DNA of 18,263 bases from an uncultured Collinsella sp. (lineage in GTDB: Bacteria; Actinomycetota; Coriobacteriia; Coriobacteriales; Coriobacteriaceae), in the NCBI GenBank assembly GCA_900542275.1, contig UQMW01000045.1, positions 1 through 18,263 on the forward strand. The letters run 5' to 3'. This document shows, piece after piece, positions 7,952 through 13,928 of the stretch. The notes under the pieces are model-generated. The model did no database searches. It was not told the origin of the DNA and saw only the letters and a list, made by a program, of their open reading frames with translations. The position numbers and the translations under genes are program-made. Within the stretch, counting starts at the first letter, position 1, and the number at the start of each line of letters is the position of its first letter.

Positions 7952-9517
7952 ATGACACCTGCGCGCTTTGAAATCGGACAAAAGCACAAGCAGGAGAGCG
8001 AGGCGGGTTCCAAGGCTAGTTGGAACACGCCTCGTTCCGATTCACGGCCAACGATGAGCTATCCCTCGCGCATGGCACTTGCTTTTGCTCTGACATCGCT
8101 CATGACAGTATTGGTGCTGGTGGGCGTTGTCTCTGTTGTGTGGGGCACGGTCTTTTCGGATTACACACGCTCCAATATCGTCGAAATCGCAAATTCCGCT
8201 GCCGAGAAGTTGGCAACCTCATATGAGGAAAACGGCTCTTGGACCGCGGGGGAACTGCGCACGGTTGCAACGTCGAGTTTGGTTTCCGACGATCTGGGTA
8301 TGCAGGTCGTCAATAAAAAGGGCGTGATCGTTTATGACGATTCCTGGCCCTCGGCAAGCGCCACCGCCGATGTACGCGAAAACCAGGCTACGACCGACGA
8401 CACGAGCGGCAAGAGGGCATCGCATAGCCCGGTCTCGTCTGCTCCAACCGACTCCGATAGCGTTGCTAACGTCGAGATTGTAACGTCTTCCGGCGAGCAT
8501 GTCGGACAGGTAAAGCTGTGGGCCATCGGCTCCGACGCGCTGCTCACCAAGGCGGACTCTGCGTTTAGGGAGAAGACCTTTAACGCCATGGCCCTCGCCG
8601 CGGTTGTTGCAATCTGCATTTCGGTCGTTATCGGATCGCTCGTGTCGCGCATGCTCACCAAGCCGATTCATCGTATTACGAGCACGGCCAAGCAAATTCG
8701 CGATGGCGATCTGTCCGCTCGTACTGGTTTGCGCGGTGATGACGAGATTGATCAGCTGGGTGAGACCTTCGATGAGATGGCCACTTCGCTCGAGAAGGAC
8801 ATGAAACACGAGAAGCGCCTGACCTCAGACGTTGCACACGAGCTTCGCACGCCGCTTATGGCCATGCTCGCAACGGTCGAGGCCATGCAGGATGGCGTGT
8901 ATCCCACCGACGATGAGCATTTGGAGACGGTCGCTTTCGAGACGCGTCGCCTGGCTCGTCTGGTGCAGCAGATGCTCGACCTGTCGCGCCTGGAAAACAG
9001 CACGGCTCCGCTCAACCTTGAGCCGGTGGACATGGTTCCTTTCGTGCGTTCCATCGTCAATGCCCAGGAGCGCCTGTTTGTCGACCGCGATCTGCGCTTG
9101 CGCTTTGCTGACGAGACCCAAGGTCACGACGATGTCGTCGAAGCCGATCCCGATATGATCACGCAATGCGTCATCAACCTCATGAGTAACGCCATGCGCT
9201 ATACACCCGAGGGCGGATGGGTCGTGGTGTCGGTGCTCAGCGACCGTAAACACGTCGATATTGCGGTCTCGGACACGGGCATCGGTATCGCCAAGGAAGA
9301 CCTGTCGCGTATTTTCGGACGTTTTTGGCGTGCCGACGCCAGCCGCGCCCGCGAGGCGGGCGGTCTGGGCGTGGGCCTTGCCGTGACCAAGCAAATCGTC
9401 GAGCGCCACCATGGCTATATTTCCGTGGAGTCGGAGCTTGGAAAGGGTACGACTTTTACGATTCATCTGCCTCGCGAGCACACGGCGGACGCGGCATCTA
9501 CTACAATGGAGCACTAG
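7952..9517 (+). CDS. Membrane sensor histidine kinase
   Basis: A 521-residue HAMP-containing sensor kinase. There is a long polar N-terminal tail (1-40), TM1 about 41-67, an extracytoplasmic sensor region about 70-208, TM2 about 211-232 and HAMP about 233-285. The HisKA H-box is TSDVAHELRTP with phospho-acceptor His296. The HATPase domain has the N-box NLMSNAMRYTP (Asn413), the G1 box DTGIG (441-445), the F-box IFGRFWR and the G2 box GLGVGLA (471-477). All catalytic motifs are intact. The extracellular part has a low-complexity Ser/Thr/Asp stretch (about 135-172) and no named sensor domain. The start ATG follows AGGGA and lies 11 bases after the response-regulator stop. A start further in, at Met35 or Met41, would shorten the cytoplasmic tail and cannot be excluded. 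Confidence 0.93.
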   Translation: MTPARFEIGQKHKQESEAGSKASWNTPRSDSRPTMSYPSRMALAFALTSLMTVLVLVGVVSVVWGTVFSDYTRSNIVEIANSAAEKLATSYEENGSWTAGELRTVATSSLVSDDLGMQVVNKKGVIVYDDSWPSASATADVRENQATTDDTSGKRASHSPVSSAPTDSDSVANVEIVTSSGEHVGQVKLWAIGSDALLTKADSAFREKTFNAMALAAVVAICISVVIGSLVSRMLTKPIHRITSTAKQIRDGDLSARTGLRGDDEIDQLGETFDEMATSLEKDMKHEKRLTSDVAHELRTPLMAMLATVEAMQDGVYPTDDEHLETVAFETRRLARLVQQMLDLSRLENSTAPLNLEPVDMVPFVRSIVNAQERLFVDRDLRLRFADETQGHDDVVEADPDMITQCVINLMSNAMRYTPEGGWVVVSVLSDRKHVDIAVSDTGIGIAKEDLSRIFGRFWRADASRAREAGGLGVGLAVTKQIVERHHGYISVESELGKGTTFTIHLPREHTADAASTTMEH

Positions 9518-9575
9518 CTTTTCGCTATTCGGTGAAGGAGGGGTTTCGTCCCTGCCGCTCCGAGTTTGCGAAAAC

Positions 9576-9595
9576 ATGCGGGAAAGAACCCGCAT
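9576..9595 (+). other. Short hairpin upstream of purC
   Basis: A perfect 7-bp stem, ATGCGGG-AAAGAA-CCCGCAT, in the 109-base gap between the kinase and purC. A T-rich stretch follows only after a gap (GTATTTT), so it could be a weak terminator of the two-component operon or part of the purC leader. Confidence 0.4.
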
Positions 9596-9626
9596 TACTG
9601 TCGTATTTTGGTAAGGAGTGACTCAC

Positions 9627-10514
9627 GTGACAACGATGGAGCGTCGTCCGGATTCCCGTGGCAAGGTTCGTGATATCTATGATGCCGGTGAAAACCTGCT
9701 GATGGTCGCCACCGACCGCATTTCTGCGTTCGACTTTATTCTCCCCGATGAGATTCCGTTTAAGGGAGAGGTGCTCAACCGCATCTCGGCATTCTGGTTC
9801 GATAAGTTTGCCGACATCGTTCCCAACCACCTCGTTTCCATCGACCCGGCGGATTTCCCCGAGGAGTTTGCTGAGTATCGTGACTACCTCGCTGGCCGCG
9901 CCATGCTGGTCAAGAAGGCCCAGACGATTCCTATCGAGTGCATCGTCCGCGGCTATCTGACCGGTTCGGGCAAGAAGACCTACGACGAGAACGGCACCGT
10001 CTGCGGCATCCAACTGCCTGAGGGCCTGACCGAGGCTTCCAAGCTTCCCGAACCGCTGTTCACGCCGTCCACGAAGGCCGAGATCGGTGACCACGACGAG
10101 AACATCTCGTTCGAGCGTTGCTGCGAGATCGTGGGCGAGGACATTGCCACGCAGATTCGCGACCTTTCCCTCAAGATCTACAAGGCTGCCGCCGAGTACG
10201 CCGCGACCCGTGGCATCATCATTGCCGACACCAAGTTCGAGTTTGGTGTCATCGATGGCAAGGTCACGCTGATCGACGAGTGCCTCACGCCTGACTCCAG
10301 CCGTTTCTGGCCTGCCGCCAGCTACGAGGAGGGCAAGATTCAGCCCAGCTACGACAAGCAATTCGTCCGCAATTGGCTCAAAGCCAACTGGGATATGACG
10401 GGGGAGACCCCGCACCTGCCCGCCGAGGTCATCGATGGCACGTCCGAGCGCTATCGCGAGGCCTTCCAAATCATCACGGGCTCCCAGTTCACAAGCATGA
10501 AGGAGAACGCATAA
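9627..10514 (+). CDS. purC: SAICAR synthase (phosphoribosylaminoimidazole-succinocarboxamide synthase)
   Basis: A 295-residue cytoplasmic enzyme that condenses CAIR with aspartate using ATP to give SAICAR, the step just before PurB. Family motifs are present in order: GKVRDIY near the N terminus, DRISAFD, PFKGEVLNRIS, ECIVRGYLTGSG, FTPSTKAEIGDHDENIS, IADTKFEFG and DECLTPDSSRFW. The length matches the longer (about 295-residue) class rather than the short E. coli type of about 237. Start choice: AAGGAG at 9613-9618 is 8 bases before the GTG at 9627. The GTG at 9618 would overlap the Shine-Dalgarno, and the ATG at 9636 is rather far. The next gene starts right after the stop, so they are probably cotranscribed. 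Confidence 0.97.
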   Translation: MTTMERRPDSRGKVRDIYDAGENLLMVATDRISAFDFILPDEIPFKGEVLNRISAFWFDKFADIVPNHLVSIDPADFPEEFAEYRDYLAGRAMLVKKAQTIPIECIVRGYLTGSGKKTYDENGTVCGIQLPEGLTEASKLPEPLFTPSTKAEIGDHDENISFERCCEIVGEDIATQIRDLSLKIYKAAAEYAATRGIIIADTKFEFGVIDGKVTLIDECLTPDSSRFWPAASYEEGKIQPSYDKQFVRNWLKANWDMTGETPHLPAEVIDGTSERYREAFQIITGSQFTSMKENA

Positions 10515-11090
10515 GTGAGTACCCGTAGCGCCACGAACAAGCGCACGCAATCCCACGAGGTTACCGGGGTTGCGCGCAAGTCCGCCGCATCCGCCAAGCC
10601 CGCCCGTCAGGCAGCGAGCTCTGTCCGCGTCGTGCCGGCTTCGTCTAAGGCACGCCGCAAAGAGCTCGAGAAGGGCGAGAACCTCGAGGGCCTCTCTAAA
10701 GAGGAGAAGCGCGCCCGCAAGGCTAAGCAGCGCGCCAAGGAGGATCGCATCTACACGGTGTCGAATATCCTTCTCAAGCAGGATGAGGACTACACCAAGC
10801 GCCGCCGCATCTGGTGGGCCGTGCTCACTATCGGCATGGTGCTCGTCGTGGCCATTTGGGCTTCGCTGTACTTCGCTCCCGCTGGCATGGTGTCCAGCCC
10901 CGTCCAGATGGTCGGCATCGTTTTGTCCTACGTCGTCATTTTGGGTGACTTTATCTACGACTTCGTTCGTATTCGTCCCCTGCGCAACATGTACCGCACG
11001 CAGGCCGAGGGCATGTCCGAGAACAAGCTCAACGCCCTTATCGAGCGCTCGGCTGCCGAGGAGGACAAGAAGGACTCCAAGAAGAAGTAG
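10515..11090 (+). CDS. Basic two-helix membrane protein of unknown function
   Basis: A 191-residue protein I do not recognise. Residues 1-98 are very basic and Lys/Arg/Ala-rich, with a likely helix at about 45-80 (SKEEKRARKAKQRAKEDR). Two membrane segments follow, about 99-121 (starting IWWAVLTIG) and about 129-151, and a charged Lys/Glu-rich tail ends KKDSKKK. The short hairpin of helices places both ends in the cytoplasm, where positive charge favours retention. It starts with GTG directly after the purC TAA, and AAGGAG lies within the end of purC, so translation is probably coupled. A strong terminator follows. Small actinobacterial membrane proteins of this shape are common; I found no motif that gives a role. 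Confidence 0.8.
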   Translation: MSTRSATNKRTQSHEVTGVARKSAASAKPARQAASSVRVVPASSKARRKELEKGENLEGLSKEEKRARKAKQRAKEDRIYTVSNILLKQDEDYTKRRRIWWAVLTIGMVLVVAIWASLYFAPAGMVSSPVQMVGIVLSYVVILGDFIYDFVRIRPLRNMYRTQAEGMSENKLNALIERSAAEEDKKDSKKK

Positions 11091-11120
11091 CGTTTGCATG
11101 CATGCTTATCGCTAAGATAT

Positions 11121-11151
11121 AAGGCGCGTCGTTTTTGCGGCGCGCCTTTTT
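11121..11151 (+). terminator. Rho-independent terminator of the purC operon
   Basis: An 11-bp stem, AAGGCGCGTCG with CGGCGCGCCTT (one T-G pair), loop TTTTTG, and five Ts ending the element. It lies 31 bases after the membrane protein stop. Confidence 0.92.
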
Positions 11152-11179
11152 ACTGTTCTATAGATAGATGGAGTGGCAC

Positions 11180-12460
11180 ATGATTCGAGCTGCCCTGACG
11201 GTCGAAGAGGCTCTGGAGAGCATGAAGGCCTTGGAGCCCAAGATTAAAAACTACGCGCGTCTCGTTGTCCGCAAAGGTGTAAACGTTAAGCCCGGCCAGG
11301 AGGTCGTCGTTCAGTCTCCCGTCGAGTGCGCGTCATTTGCGCGCGTGGTGGTTGCCGAGGCTTATGACGCTGGTGCTGGCCACGTGACGGTCATTTGGGC
11401 CGATGATGCTGTGACAAGGCTTACGTACGAGCATGTCGAGAAAAGCTATTTTGAGCAGACACCCGAGTGGAAGCGCATGCAGCTGGATTCCTTGGCCCAG
11501 GATGGTGCCTGCTTTGTCTTTATTGAGGGTGCGGATCCTGCGGCCCTCAAGGGCATCGATCCAGCCAAGCCGGCCGCGGCATCAAAGGCGAGGAATACGC
11601 AGTGCAAAGTTTTCCGCCGTGGACTGGATTACAACATCAATCCGTGGTGCATCGCCGGCGCTCCGGTCGTGGCTTGGGCGCACGAGGTGTTCCCGGGAGA
11701 CGCCGATGAGGTTGCAATCTATAAGCTGTGGAATGCGATTCTGCACACCGCGCGCGCCGATGGCCAGGACCCAGAGAGCGACTGGGAACTCCATGACGCC
11801 GCATTCGAAAAGAACCTGCGTTTCCTGAACGACAATCGTTTCGACTGCCTGCATTACACCGCGGCAAATGGAACCGATCTGACGATTGGCATGACGAAAG
11901 GTCACGAGTGGGCCGGCGGCAAGGGCAAGACGCCCGATGGGCACCCCTTCTTCCCCAACATTCCCACCGAGGAAGTCTTCACTTCGCCCGATCGCATGCG
12001 CGCCGACGGTATCGTGTACTCGGCCATGCCGCTCATCCACCACGGCAATAAAGTCGACGATTTTTGGATTAAGTTCGAGGGCGGCCGCGTGGTGGACTAC
12101 GACGCCCGCGTGGGCAAGGCAACGCTCGCAAGTATCATCGATACTGACGAGGGCGCTGCTCACCTGGGAGAGGTCGCGCTCATTTCCAAGAACACGCCGA
12201 TCCGCGAAAGTGGTGTTCTGTTCTACGATACGCTCTATGACGAGAACGCTAGCTGCCATCTCGCGCTAGGTGTCGGTTTCCCCGAATGCATCGAGGGTGG
12301 GTATGACATGTCCAAGGAGGAGCTCCTGGAGCATGGCGTTAACGTCTCGAGCACGCACGTCGATTTTATGATCGGCACGGACGACATCGATATTACGGGC
12401 ATTACGCCTGATGGACGTGAAGTTGTGATTTTCCAGAACGGTCAATGGAGTTGGGAATAG
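11180..12460 (+). CDS. M29-family metallo-aminopeptidase
   Basis: A 426-residue cytoplasmic aminopeptidase of family M29 (AmpS/PepS/aminopeptidase T type), which removes N-terminal residues from peptides using a pair of metal ions. Metal-ligand candidates follow family spacing: Glu265 in NIPTEEVFTSPD, Glu331 in HLGEVAL, His360 in SCHLALG, His393 and Asp395 in SSTHVDF. The position seven after His360, which I remember as Tyr in characterised members, is Phe here (GVGFPE). I start at the ATG at 11180, with GGAG 6 bases upstream; an in-frame ATG at 11168 has no ribosome-binding site. The gene is monocistronic: a terminator precedes it, and its last codons contain the -35 box of the tRNA-Lys promoter. 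Confidence 0.93.
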   Translation: MIRAALTVEEALESMKALEPKIKNYARLVVRKGVNVKPGQEVVVQSPVECASFARVVVAEAYDAGAGHVTVIWADDAVTRLTYEHVEKSYFEQTPEWKRMQLDSLAQDGACFVFIEGADPAALKGIDPAKPAAASKARNTQCKVFRRGLDYNINPWCIAGAPVVAWAHEVFPGDADEVAIYKLWNAILHTARADGQDPESDWELHDAAFEKNLRFLNDNRFDCLHYTAANGTDLTIGMTKGHEWAGGKGKTPDGHPFFPNIPTEEVFTSPDRMRADGIVYSAMPLIHHGNKVDDFWIKFEGGRVVDYDARVGKATLASIIDTDEGAAHLGEVALISKNTPIRESGVLFYDTLYDENASCHLALGVGFPECIEGGYDMSKEELLEHGVNVSSTHVDFMIGTDDIDITGITPDGREVVIFQNGQWSWE

Positions 12461-12479
12461 TCCCAGACCGTGGTACAAT
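12451..12479 (+). promoter_or_regulatory. Promoter of tRNA-Lys
   Basis: TTGGGA (12451-12456), a 17-base spacer and TACAAT (12474-12479). The -35 box lies within the final codons of the aminopeptidase gene, whose stop is 12458-12460. Mature tRNA begins 10 bases after the -10 box. Confidence 0.7.
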
Positions 12480-12488
12480 GCCACCCGC

Positions 12489-12564
12489 GGGCCGTTAGCT
12501 CAGCTGGCAGAGCAGGGGACTTTTAATCCCAAGGTCCAGGGTTCGAACCCCTGACGGCCCACCA
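12489..12564 (+). tRNA. tRNA-Lys (anticodon TTT)
   Basis: Full cloverleaf of 76 bases. Acceptor GGGCCGT/ACGGCCC, anticodon loop CTTTTAA giving TTT, T-arm CAGGG-TTCGAAC-CCCTG, discriminator A and encoded CCA. The first anticodon-stem pair (27-43) is a G-A mismatch. The accessory region begins directly downstream. Confidence 0.97.
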
Positions 12565-12574
12565 TAGTTTACGC

Positions 12575-12612
12575 AGGTCAGAGACGGTGTCGTCTCTGAC
12601 CTTTTTCTTTTT
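12575..12612 (+). terminator. Rho-independent terminator after tRNA-Lys
   Basis: A perfect 12-bp stem, AGGTCAGAGACG with CGTCTCTGACCT, loop GTGT, followed by a T-rich tail with a single C. It starts 11 bases after the tRNA. Confidence 0.92.
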
Positions 12613-12640
12613 GTACCCCGCGAGTACCAAAAACGGTACC
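12613..12640. repeat. Three GTACC boxes beside tRNA-Lys
   Basis: GTACC occurs at 12613-12617, 12624-12628 and 12636-12640, spaced 11 and 12 bases, about one helical turn, and the last is part of the palindrome GGTACC. Closely spaced short repeats at a tRNA 3' flank resemble recombinase arm-binding sites of integrated elements. No integrase gene is visible, so this is a suggestion only. Confidence 0.35.
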
Positions 12641-12673
12641 CCTCAAATCACGTGGATTCCATAATTCTGACCT

Positions 12674-12745
12674 GTCCGTAGAGGGACATAGCGTCCCGAT
12701 GGTCGGACGGATGGATCGTTGTTGATGCGTCCGTCCATCCATCCG
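12674..12745. other. Nested inverted repeats
   Basis: GTCCG (12674-12678) pairs with CGGAC (12704-12708) around GGGAC-ATAGC-GTCCC (12683-12697). Beside it, CGGATGGAT (12708-12716) pairs with ATCCATCCG (12737-12745). No coding potential is evident. It could be the 5' part of the folded RNA proposed at 12762-12860, or a protein-binding region. Confidence 0.35.
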
Positions 12746-12761
12746 AAGGAGCAGGGGGACG

Positions 12762-12860
12762 GCCCGAATGAGTGCGAGCGTTCTGCGCGCTTTCAACAGC
12801 CGTAGGGGCTCCATACCTAGCCCCAGGCTGTCGGAAGGGCGTTGAACGCGAGCTTCGGGC
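12762..12860 (+). ncRNA. Candidate structured RNA, unassigned
   Basis: Four helices nest without crossing: P1 GCCCGAA/TTCGGGC (12762-12768 with 12854-12860), P2 GCGTTC/GAACGC (12778-12783 with 12844-12849), P3a CAGCC/GGCTG (12797-12801 with 12826-12830), P3b GGGGCT/AGCCCC (12805-12810 with 12819-12824) with an 8-base apical loop. This gives a rod about 100 bases long with internal loops. The strand is undetermined because inverted repeats pair on either strand. I recognise no known RNA family. Short reading frames crossing it have no protein character. Confidence 0.35.
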
Positions 12861-12970
12861 GCGGGTTGAAGGACCAACTGAATGGTGCTGTGGTGGGGCG
12901 GCCTTTTTGACGCTTCAGCAGACCACACCTATTTCTATAACTTATATATCTATATAAAAGGGGAATTGAC

Positions 12971-13048
12971 ATGAAGTCTATTTTGCAATTTGTCTACCTG
13001 CGAATATCCAGGATTGGATGCCCCCTTTTGAGGGTGGGTTTAAATTGA
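12971..13048 (+). CDS. Possible 25-residue cationic peptide (mini-ORF 1)
   Basis: Starts at the ATG within repeat copy 1 with AAGGGG seven bases upstream, and stops at the TGA within repeat copy 2. It encodes a short peptide beginning MKSILQFVYLRIS that is hydrophobic with four basic residues and no acidic ones. The good ribosome-binding site is the main support. It resembles no protein I know, and a chance frame is quite possible. Confidence 0.25.
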   Translation: MKSILQFVYLRISRIGCPLLRVGLN

Positions 13049-13049
13049 C

Positions 13050-13124
13050 ATGAAGTCAACCGAAATTGACATGAAGTCAATTTTTATCGACGTGAAGTCA
13101 ATCCTTTCTAGGGTTAGAAATTGA
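13050..13124 (+). CDS. Possible 24-residue heptad-repeat peptide (mini-ORF 2)
   Basis: Begins one base after the stop of mini-ORF 1, at the ATG of repeat copy 2. Because copies 2-4 are 21 bp apart, the frame reads through them as seven-residue units: MKSTEID, MKSIFID, VKSILSR, then VRN and stop at the TGA of copy 5. Purine-rich AGGGTGGG lies about 11 bases upstream. The peptide could be a by-product of the DNA repeat. Confidence 0.2.
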   Translation: MKSTEIDMKSIFIDVKSILSRVRN

Positions 13125-13154
13125 CATGAGGTCAATTTCTAACCCTGTTTTTTT
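13110..13154 (+). terminator. Terminator-like hairpin built around the fifth repeat
   Basis: A perfect 16-bp stem, AGGGTTAGAAATTGAC (13110-13125) with GTCAATTTCTAACCCT (13131-13146), loop ATGAG, then G and seven Ts. The outer stem is unique and the inner stem is the repeat palindrome. It lies directly before the sortase coding region, so it could terminate array transcription or attenuate expression of the sortase. Confidence 0.75.
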
Positions 13155-13822
13155 GGAAGGAAAAAAGCCCTTGCGTCCATATTGTCTGTGCCGTTGGTGC
13201 AGTCGCATCAAGCAGGAGCTCGCAACATGTCGCAAATGCGGCTGAGCAGAAAGCGCAAGCAGACGGCGGCGCGTCTCTAAAAGATGAGAACCCGGACTAT
13301 GCCGGTTGGCTTACGGTCGAAGGGACCTCGATTTCAACTCCAGTTGTCTCATGCCGCCAGGGTGACCCTAACGGTTTCTACCTCAATCACGGTTTCGATC
13401 GCTTGCCGTCATTCTCCGGGTGTCCGTTTTTAGCTGAAGGCTCATCGCCATCAAGTACGAATATGCTCGTGTACGCCCATAACATGGGATATGGAAACCT
13501 TGGCTTTACCGAGCTCCAGAATTGTTATCGGACGGATTGTTTTGCAAATATCGGAGCCGTGACATTCACGAGCGCAAATGGGAATACCACTCGCTATAGG
13601 CCGTTGCTTGGCTTGAGAGTGCCTAAAAAATTTGATTTGCTTCTACGATTTGACTTTGCTGGAGAGTCAGACTTCAATGCCTGGCTTAATTCTTTGTCCG
13701 AGCACGCTAGCGCGAAGTCAGATTCCGCTGGGTCTGACTCTGTTATCACTTTGGTGACATGCTCTTCCGCGATTGGCGGTGATCGATACCGCAGCGTTTT
13801 AGTTTGCAGGAGAGCATTTTGA
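13126..13822 (+). pseudogene. Class B sortase, start out of frame (probable pseudogene or phase-variable)
   Basis: The frame open from 13130 to the TGA at 13820-13822 encodes a class B-type sortase (transpeptidase anchoring surface proteins): a short hydrophobic segment (VHIVCAVGAVASS), then NPDYAGWLTVEGTSISTPVV, a YAHNM catalytic His motif (His codon 13478-13480; usual form YGHNM), the catalytic Cys in TLVTC (codon 13760-13762) and a downstream Arg in YRSVLV. No ATG, GTG or TTG occurs in this frame before the TTG at 13403, which would remove essential N-terminal structure. Deleting one base from the T7 run (13148-13154) or the A6 run (13161-13166) would join the frame to the ATG at 13126 inside the fifth repeat and give a near full-length protein. 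No substrate gene lies alongside. Alternatives are a decayed gene, a sequencing error, or a homopolymer switch. Confidence 0.75.
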
Positions 13823-13874
13823 TTAAGGCAGATGTCCTTCCTAGAATATAGTCATGATTTCTTGAACTCAGGAA

Positions 13875-13916
13875 TAGGCCCTAATGATTCAATATAATGC
13901 GAATCATTAGGGCCTA
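13875..13916. terminator. 16-bp perfect inverted repeat between sortase and hsdR
   Basis: TAGGCCCTAATGATTC (13875-13890) and GAATCATTAGGGCCTA (13901-13916) with a 10-base loop, placed between two convergent genes, where a bidirectional terminator is expected. Neither side has an immediate T-run (TCTTTTT comes 9 bases after on the plus strand), so another role is possible. Confidence 0.5.
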
Positions 13917-13928
13917 CATGCTGTCTTT

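Larger units (their letters stand above)
12966..13135. repeat. Five-copy palindrome array TTGACATGAAGTCAA
   Basis: Copies at 12966-12980 (last two bases differ), 13045-13059 (exact), 13066-13080 (exact), 13087-13101 (TCGACGTGAAGTCAA) and 13121-13135 (TTGACATGAGGTCAA). Each is TTGAC-5 bases-GTCAA. Copies 2, 3 and 4 start exactly 21 bp apart, two turns of DNA, so a bound dimer would sit on one face. An AT-rich tract precedes the array (12930-12960). Possible roles are operators, iterons or recombination sites. The copies also contain TGA-C-ATG junctions that define mini-ORFs. Confidence 0.75.

Noticed and set aside
7224..7958. A 244-residue minus-strand frame
   Set aside because: It is antisense to the response regulator, which is unmistakable on the plus strand.
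9525..11099. A 524-residue minus-strand frame
   Set aside because: It is antisense to purC and the following membrane protein and reads as a low-complexity shadow.
12578..12928. A 116-residue minus-strand frame and a 61-residue plus frame at 12772-12957
   Set aside because: Both cross the terminator or the nested inverted repeats and have no ribosome-binding site or recognisable protein features.
13045..13094. TTGACA in the repeats acting as -35 promoter boxes
   Set aside because: No TATAAT-like sequence occurs 16-18 bases downstream of any copy.
12966..13135. CRISPR array
   Set aside because: The repeats are 15 bp palindromes with 6-base or irregular gaps, too short for spacers, and there are no cas genes.
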